Assembly (NCBI GenBank): GCA_025453855.1
Contig: JALOPO010000049.1
Coordinates: forward strand, 1 to 9,322
Source: Gemmatimonadaceae bacterium
GTDB lineage: Bacteria; Gemmatimonadota; Gemmatimonadetes; Gemmatimonadales; Gemmatimonadaceae
Direction: 5' to 3'
DNA length: 9,322 nt
Positions 6,795 to 9,322 of the stretch are shown one piece after another. How positions within the stretch are numbered: position 1 is the first letter of the stretch; each line of letters starts with the position of its first letter. The notes below the pieces were generated by a model that saw only the letters and a program-made list of their open reading frames with translations, had not been told where the DNA came from and did no database searches. Made by a program: the position numbers and the translations under genes.

Positions 6795-6801
6795 TCCTCC
6801 C
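6795..6801 (-). promoter_or_regulatory. Strong Shine-Dalgarno sequence of rpsF
   Basis: GGGAGGA on the minus strand, 9 bases before the GTG at 6785. It decides the start: a TTG at 6794 in the same frame directly abuts it and cannot be served by it. The upstream heptamer TCCTCCC (6843-6837) is its exact complement. Confidence 0.8.
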
Positions 6802-6815
6802 TGTGGTCTCTATCG

Positions 6816-6842
6816 CCCCCCGTGGGTTGCCGACACGGGAGG
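6816..6842 (-). promoter_or_regulatory. Leader hairpin before rpsF, candidate S6:S18 autoregulatory element
   Basis: On the minus strand CCTCCCGTG (6842-6834) pairs with CACGGGGGG (6824-6816) in a 9-bp stem containing one G-U, around the 9-base loop TCGGCAACC (6833-6825). It ends 14 bases before the Shine-Dalgarno sequence of rpsF. The 5' arm overlaps TCCTCCC (6843-6837), the exact complement of that Shine-Dalgarno sequence, so the two pairings exclude each other. rpsF leaders in many bacteria are bound by the S6:S18 complex; whether this one matches the published motif I cannot tell. Confidence 0.5.
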
Positions 6843-6853
6843 AGAGGCATGAA

Positions 6854-6893
6854 GGCCCGCGAGGGGGCCGTTGTGCGGGACTGGCTGGTCCCG
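6854..6893 (-). promoter_or_regulatory. Two further hairpins in the rpsF leader
   Basis: First, arms 6876-6881 (CGGGAC) and 6888-6893 (GTCCCG) form a 6-bp stem with a 6-base loop. Second, GGCCC (6854-6858) and GGGCC (6865-6869) form a 5-bp stem. With the hairpin at 6816-6842 they make a row of three stems between the possible promoter and rpsF. In DNA this GC-rich the shorter stem may be chance. Confidence 0.3.
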
Positions 6894-6905
6894 GGAAAGC
6901 CCGTC

Positions 6906-6934
6906 AAGCTACCCGACCCGGCCGCTCGGGCCAA
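6906..6934 (-). promoter_or_regulatory. Possible sigma-70-type promoter of the ribosomal-protein operon
   Basis: On the minus strand TTGGCC (6934-6929), a 17-base gap, then TAGCTT (6911-6906). Matches to the TTGACA/TATAAT consensus are four and three of six. The position fits: downstream of the hairpin that ends the nuclease gene and about 120 bases before rpsF. A TTGACG at 6907-6902 is a better -35 alone but has no -10 partner at the right distance. Confidence 0.35.
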
Positions 6935-6984
6935 GGGCGGGGGCCGCAGCCGGGACCGTGCGCCCGGGACGGTGGCAAACGGGG

Positions 6985-7018
6985 AAGCGGCGAGGCGCCC
7001 CCGGGGGCACCTCGCCGC
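6985..7018 (-). terminator. Long GC-rich hairpin after the nuclease gene
   Basis: Arms 6987-7001 and 7004-7018 are complementary over 15 positions with one G-U pair on the minus strand (the other strand has an A/C mismatch there); the innermost pairs probably open into a small loop. It lies 66 bases beyond the nuclease stop codon and before the likely rpsF promoter. On the minus strand it is followed by TTCCCCGTTTG, a poor T-run, so it is a probable terminator that keeps the nuclease and ribosomal transcripts apart. Bases 7019-7084 hold nothing else that I recognise. Confidence 0.65.
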
Positions 7019-7084
7019 TCCACAGCCGCCGATCAGGCCGGCGCGCGCCCGCTCACCGGCGGGCGCGTCCGCTCCGGCGCCGCC

Positions 7085-8797
7085 TCACGGGCGCCCGGCG
7101 AGCCGCGGCGAGACCGCCGCCTGCCCGAAGACCTGCGCCTCCACGATCGCCTCGACGTCGTCGGGGAGTGCGTTGAGGAGGTCGTAGCCGATGAAGCCCT
7201 CGATCTGGTCGACGCTCACCGCGAACTGCTGCCAGGGGAGGTTGCGGATCCCGACCGCCGAGCCGGGCACGCCCGCCTCGATGCGATTCGGCATGCGCAC
7301 CGCCACCACCTGCACGCGGTCGGGCGACGTCACCCACGGCAGCCCCTCACCGGCGGGGACGATGACCGCCACCTTCCACGTCCAGCTCGGGATCAGGACC
7401 TTGCCCTCGTTCTTGAGCGACGGCGCATCGCTCGCGTACTGCCCGCCCGCCACCACGTAGACCTCGCGTCCGTCGATGCGCGCGCGATCGTTGAGCCAGT
7501 TCTCGAAGCCGAGCCACGGCCCCTGGTTGTTGTCGGCCGCCTGCGGGAGGATGTTCGTCAGCAGGAACGACGCCGCGTTCTCCTGGTCGGTCGTGGTGCG
7601 GCTCTCCGACTGCACCATGTGCCCGCGATCGTAGCCGCCGTTGCGGTAGTCGAAGTCGACCACGCGATAGGTGCCGGGCGGGAGGAGCGGATCGGCCGAG
7701 AAGCAGTCGCAGCGTGGCGCCGCGCCGAACTGCGTGCTGTTCAGGTTCCAGCTCACCCACGCCGCCCCGCCGAGCGCCGCGCGATAGCCGGCCACGTACT
7801 GCGCCCGCGTGACGCGGAACTCGCTCCGCCCGATGCTCCGCGTGTTCGAGCTCGGCACGCCGAACTCGAGGTGGTTGCGGTAGACCGCCGTCGTCGGGGC
7901 GGTGGCAGCGATGATCGTGATCGTCGCCGTGCCGAAGACGCCGTTCTCGGCCGTCGCGCGGATCGTCGCCGTGCCGATTCCGGTGCCGGTGATGTAGCCC
8001 AGCGGATCGACCGTGGCGACACCCTCGTCGCTCGACGTCCACGTCAGCGGCGGCGGGGGCGAGATGATGTTCCCCTGCCCATCGCGCACGGTGGGGAAGG
8101 CGGGCTTGGTGAAGCCCACCGGGATCCGCGCCGGCGTGTTGATGCTGATCGTGATCGTCGCCGGCGCGCCGGCCGGGATCACCGTCACGTTCGCGCTCCC
8201 CTCCACCCCGTTCGGTGCGCGCGCGATGATCTGCGTCGAGCCGAGCGAGACGCCCGTCACCACGCCGGCGGCGCTCACCGTGGCCACCGCCTCGTTGGCG
8301 CTCCGCCACGTGAACGTCGCCTGCACCGGCACGCCGTTGGCGTCGGTCGCGGCGGCGCTCAGTGGACGCGTCGTGTTGAGCGTCACGTTCGCCGGGTTCG
8401 GCGTCACCGTCACCGTGGTGATCTCGCCGCCGGGTTGCTGCGTGCACGCCGGGCCGTAGTTGGCGTTGCCGACCGCGCCCGGCGACCCGCGATCACCGGC
8501 GCCGTACGTGAAGCCGGCGGGCGTCACCGTCCACGCCGCGTTGCCGGCGATCACCGCGTTGTCGGCGGTCGCGTCGACGAGCACGAACGACGCGCCGCCC
8601 GTCGGCGACACGGACGGCGGCACGACCGTCGTCCCGCTGCGCGTCGAGTAGGCCACCGAGTCGGCCAGCACCCCGTTCGGGTCCTTGAGCGTCACCCAGT
8701 CGGTGTTGCTGTTGTTGAAGGTGATGCTCGTGCCGTAGACGTAGTTCGCGGTCACGCCGCCGTTCACCGCCGCGTCGCCGTTGCGCGCCAGCACCAC
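7085..8797 (-). CDS. DNA/RNA non-specific endonuclease with Big_2 domains (main ORF of a frameshifted gene)
   Basis: 570 codons from the first GTG of the open frame. Residues 1-50 are the second half of a lamin-tail domain (VLARNGD...NGG), so this is not the natural N-terminus; the first half is in another frame upstream. Two Big_2 immunoglobulin-like domains follow (about 125-207 and 211-297), each with the TW.S.(D/N)E.VATV...G..TG pattern. The nuclease domain (about 305-560) has DRGH (390-393, catalytic His393), Asn424 in DNNQGPW as probable Mg2+ ligand and Glu432 eight residues later, the spacing seen in Serratia nuclease. Such enzymes cut DNA and RNA without strict sequence preference. 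A CDC motif (363-365) precedes the active site. The domains suggest an exported, surface-held nuclease for nutrient capture or biofilm DNA; the role is inferred. The catalytic residues look intact. Confidence 0.85.
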   Translation of the reverse strand: MVLARNGDAAVNGGVTANYVYGTSITFNNSNTDWVTLKDPNGVLADSVAYSTRSGTTVVPPSVSPTGGASFVLVDATADNAVIAGNAAWTVTPAGFTYGAGDRGSPGAVGNANYGPACTQQPGGEITTVTVTPNPANVTLNTTRPLSAAATDANGVPVQATFTWRSANEAVATVSAAGVVTGVSLGSTQIIARAPNGVEGSANVTVIPAGAPATITISINTPARIPVGFTKPAFPTVRDGQGNIISPPPPLTWTSSDEGVATVDPLGYITGTGIGTATIRATAENGVFGTATITIIAATAPTTAVYRNHLEFGVPSSNTRSIGRSEFRVTRAQYVAGYRAALGGAAWVSWNLNSTQFGAAPRCDCFSADPLLPPGTYRVVDFDYRNGGYDRGHMVQSESRTTTDQENAASFLLTNILPQAADNNQGPWLGFENWLNDRARIDGREVYVVAGGQYASDAPSLKNEGKVLIPSWTWKVAVIVPAGEGLPWVTSPDRVQVVAVRMPNRIEAGVPGSAVGIRNLPWQQFAVSVDQIEGFIGYDLLNALPDDVEAIVEAQVFGQAAVSPRLAGRP

Positions 8798-8798
8798 C

Positions 8799-9128
8799 AG
8801 CCCGCACCAGCGAGCCGGCGATCACGTGATTGTCGGTGGGCGGGTTGGCCGGCCCCGAAGCGATGCGCCAGCCGCCGATGTCGAGCGCCGTCGTGTTCGG
8901 GTTGAGGATCTCGAACCATTCGCCGACGTCGTCGGTGACGCGGCTCGGGTCGGCCATGATCTCGGTGATGACCGGCGGCCGGATGTTGGCCTGGGCGTCG
9001 CCGAGCGAGGTCAGCGTGCGCGACGAGGCCAGCGGATCGGCGCCCTGGTCGGCGCAGGCGGCCGCGAGCACGAGCGCGCTCGCGAGACCGGCATGCCGCG
9101 CGAGGCGCCGCAGGAGGGGAGTGGGCAC
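8799..9128 (-). pseudogene. N-terminal part of the nuclease gene: signal peptide and lamin-tail domain, separated by a frameshift
   Basis: Starting from GTG at 9128, residues 1-25 form an export signal (MPTPLLRRLARHAG, then a hydrophobic core and LAAAC, with Cys25 a possible lipid attachment site). After a short linker comes the first half of a lamin-tail domain: VITEIMADPSRV (53-64), GEWFEILNPN (69-78), LDIGGWRI (82-89), ending DNHVIAGSLVRA (99-110). In this frame the next codons turn into arginine-rich nonsense up to 8493, while the continuation expected of the domain (LVVLARNGD) is in the next frame at 8800-8774. The break therefore lies at about 8795-8803, and the intact gene would run 9128 to 7085, about 680 residues. 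It may be a real mutation, a sequencing or assembly error, or less likely programmed. No strong ribosome binding site precedes the GTG. Confidence 0.75.
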
Positions 9129-9156
9129 GGTGGATCACGGGTGGTGACGTGCCTAC

Positions 9157-9185
9157 ATGCTAGTCCCGGCCGGTGCCGGCGCCAG
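9157..9185 (-). promoter_or_regulatory. Weak candidate promoter for the nuclease gene
   Basis: TAGCAT (9162-9157) on the minus strand matches four of six positions of the -10 consensus and lies 28 bases before the GTG start. The -35 partner at a 17-base gap, CTGGCG (9185-9180), is poor. It falls in the only noncoding gap (9129-9200) before the gene. Confidence 0.25.
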
Positions 9186-9200
9186 TCGCGGGCGTGACGA

Positions 9201-9322
9201 TCAGGTTTCGATCCGGGTGGTGTGTCGTGCGGCCCAGGCCGCGGGCGTCGTTCCCGTCCAGCGGCGAAACGCGCGCGTGAACGCGCTCGCCTCGCTGAAG
9301 CCGAGCACCAGCGCCACTTCCG
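9201..9322 (-). CDS. AraC-family transcriptional regulator, C-terminal end only
   Basis: The last 39 codons of a gene entering from the right edge, with stop TGA at 9203-9201. The peptide VALVLGFSEASAFTRAFRRW followed by TGTTPAAWAAR is the second helix-turn-helix of AraC/XylS regulators: the family pattern is (I/V)A..LGFSE.SAF.RAF(R/K)RW.G.TP..(W/Y)R. This part binds DNA; the sensor domain lies outside the window, so the signal and targets are unknown. Its stop is 72 bases before the start of the nuclease gene, on the same strand. That makes a link possible but does not show one. Confidence 0.85.
   Translation of the reverse strand, partial: EVALVLGFSEASAFTRAFRRWTGTTPAAWAARHTTRIET

Noticed and set aside
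7001..7010. CCCCCGGGGG-like centre as a protein-binding palindrome
   Set aside because: It is simply the tip of the longer 15-bp hairpin after the nuclease gene; the terminator-like position explains it better.
6788..8905. 705-codon open frame on the plus strand
   Set aside because: Antisense shadow of the nuclease gene and rpsF leader; Arg/His/Asp-rich low-complexity product with no domain.

Overview
The window is about 70% or more G+C and every gene I can support lies on the minus strand, so the gene order below runs from high to low coordinates. Three things point to a Gram-negative, high-GC bacterium: an outer-membrane Omp85-type barrel protein, lipoprotein signal peptides, and surface proteins built from lamin-tail and Big_2 domains. 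Gemmatimonadota is my best guess. It rests on gene content and style, not on a search.

Region by region: (1) 9201-9322 is the last 39 residues of an AraC-family regulator, cut by the window edge. (2) 7085-9128 is a secreted or lipid-anchored nuclease locus: signal peptide, lamin-tail domain, two Big_2 immunoglobulin-like domains and a DRGH-type DNA/RNA non-specific endonuclease. One reading-frame break near 8795-8803 splits it into an N-terminal piece (8493-9128) and a main ORF (7085-8797). A long GC-rich hairpin at 6987-7018 follows it. (3) 4665-6785 is a ribosomal-protein operon, rpsF (bS6) - rpsR (bS18) - a DUF2232/YybS-like membrane protein - rplI (bL9). The genes are nearly contiguous and the operon ends in a hairpin at 4612-4633. 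Its leader (6795-6934) holds a possible promoter and a hairpin whose 5' arm can instead pair perfectly with the rpsF Shine-Dalgarno sequence, a candidate S6:S18 autoregulatory switch. (4) 3979-4365 is rsfS, the ribosome silencing factor. (5) 527-3913 is a 1128-residue protein that joins a zinc-metalloprotease domain, a PD40/TolB-like propeller and an Omp85-like outer-membrane barrel in one chain. It is followed by a perfect 13-bp hairpin at 476-506. (6) 1-434 is the start of a lipoprotein of unknown function that runs off the left edge.

One group of genes serves the ribosome (bS6, bS18, bL9, RsfS). The flanking genes serve the cell surface: protease-barrel fusion, tethered nuclease and lipoprotein. 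The most noteworthy items are the protease-propeller-Omp85 fusion, the candidate leader switch upstream of rpsF, and the frameshifted multidomain nuclease.
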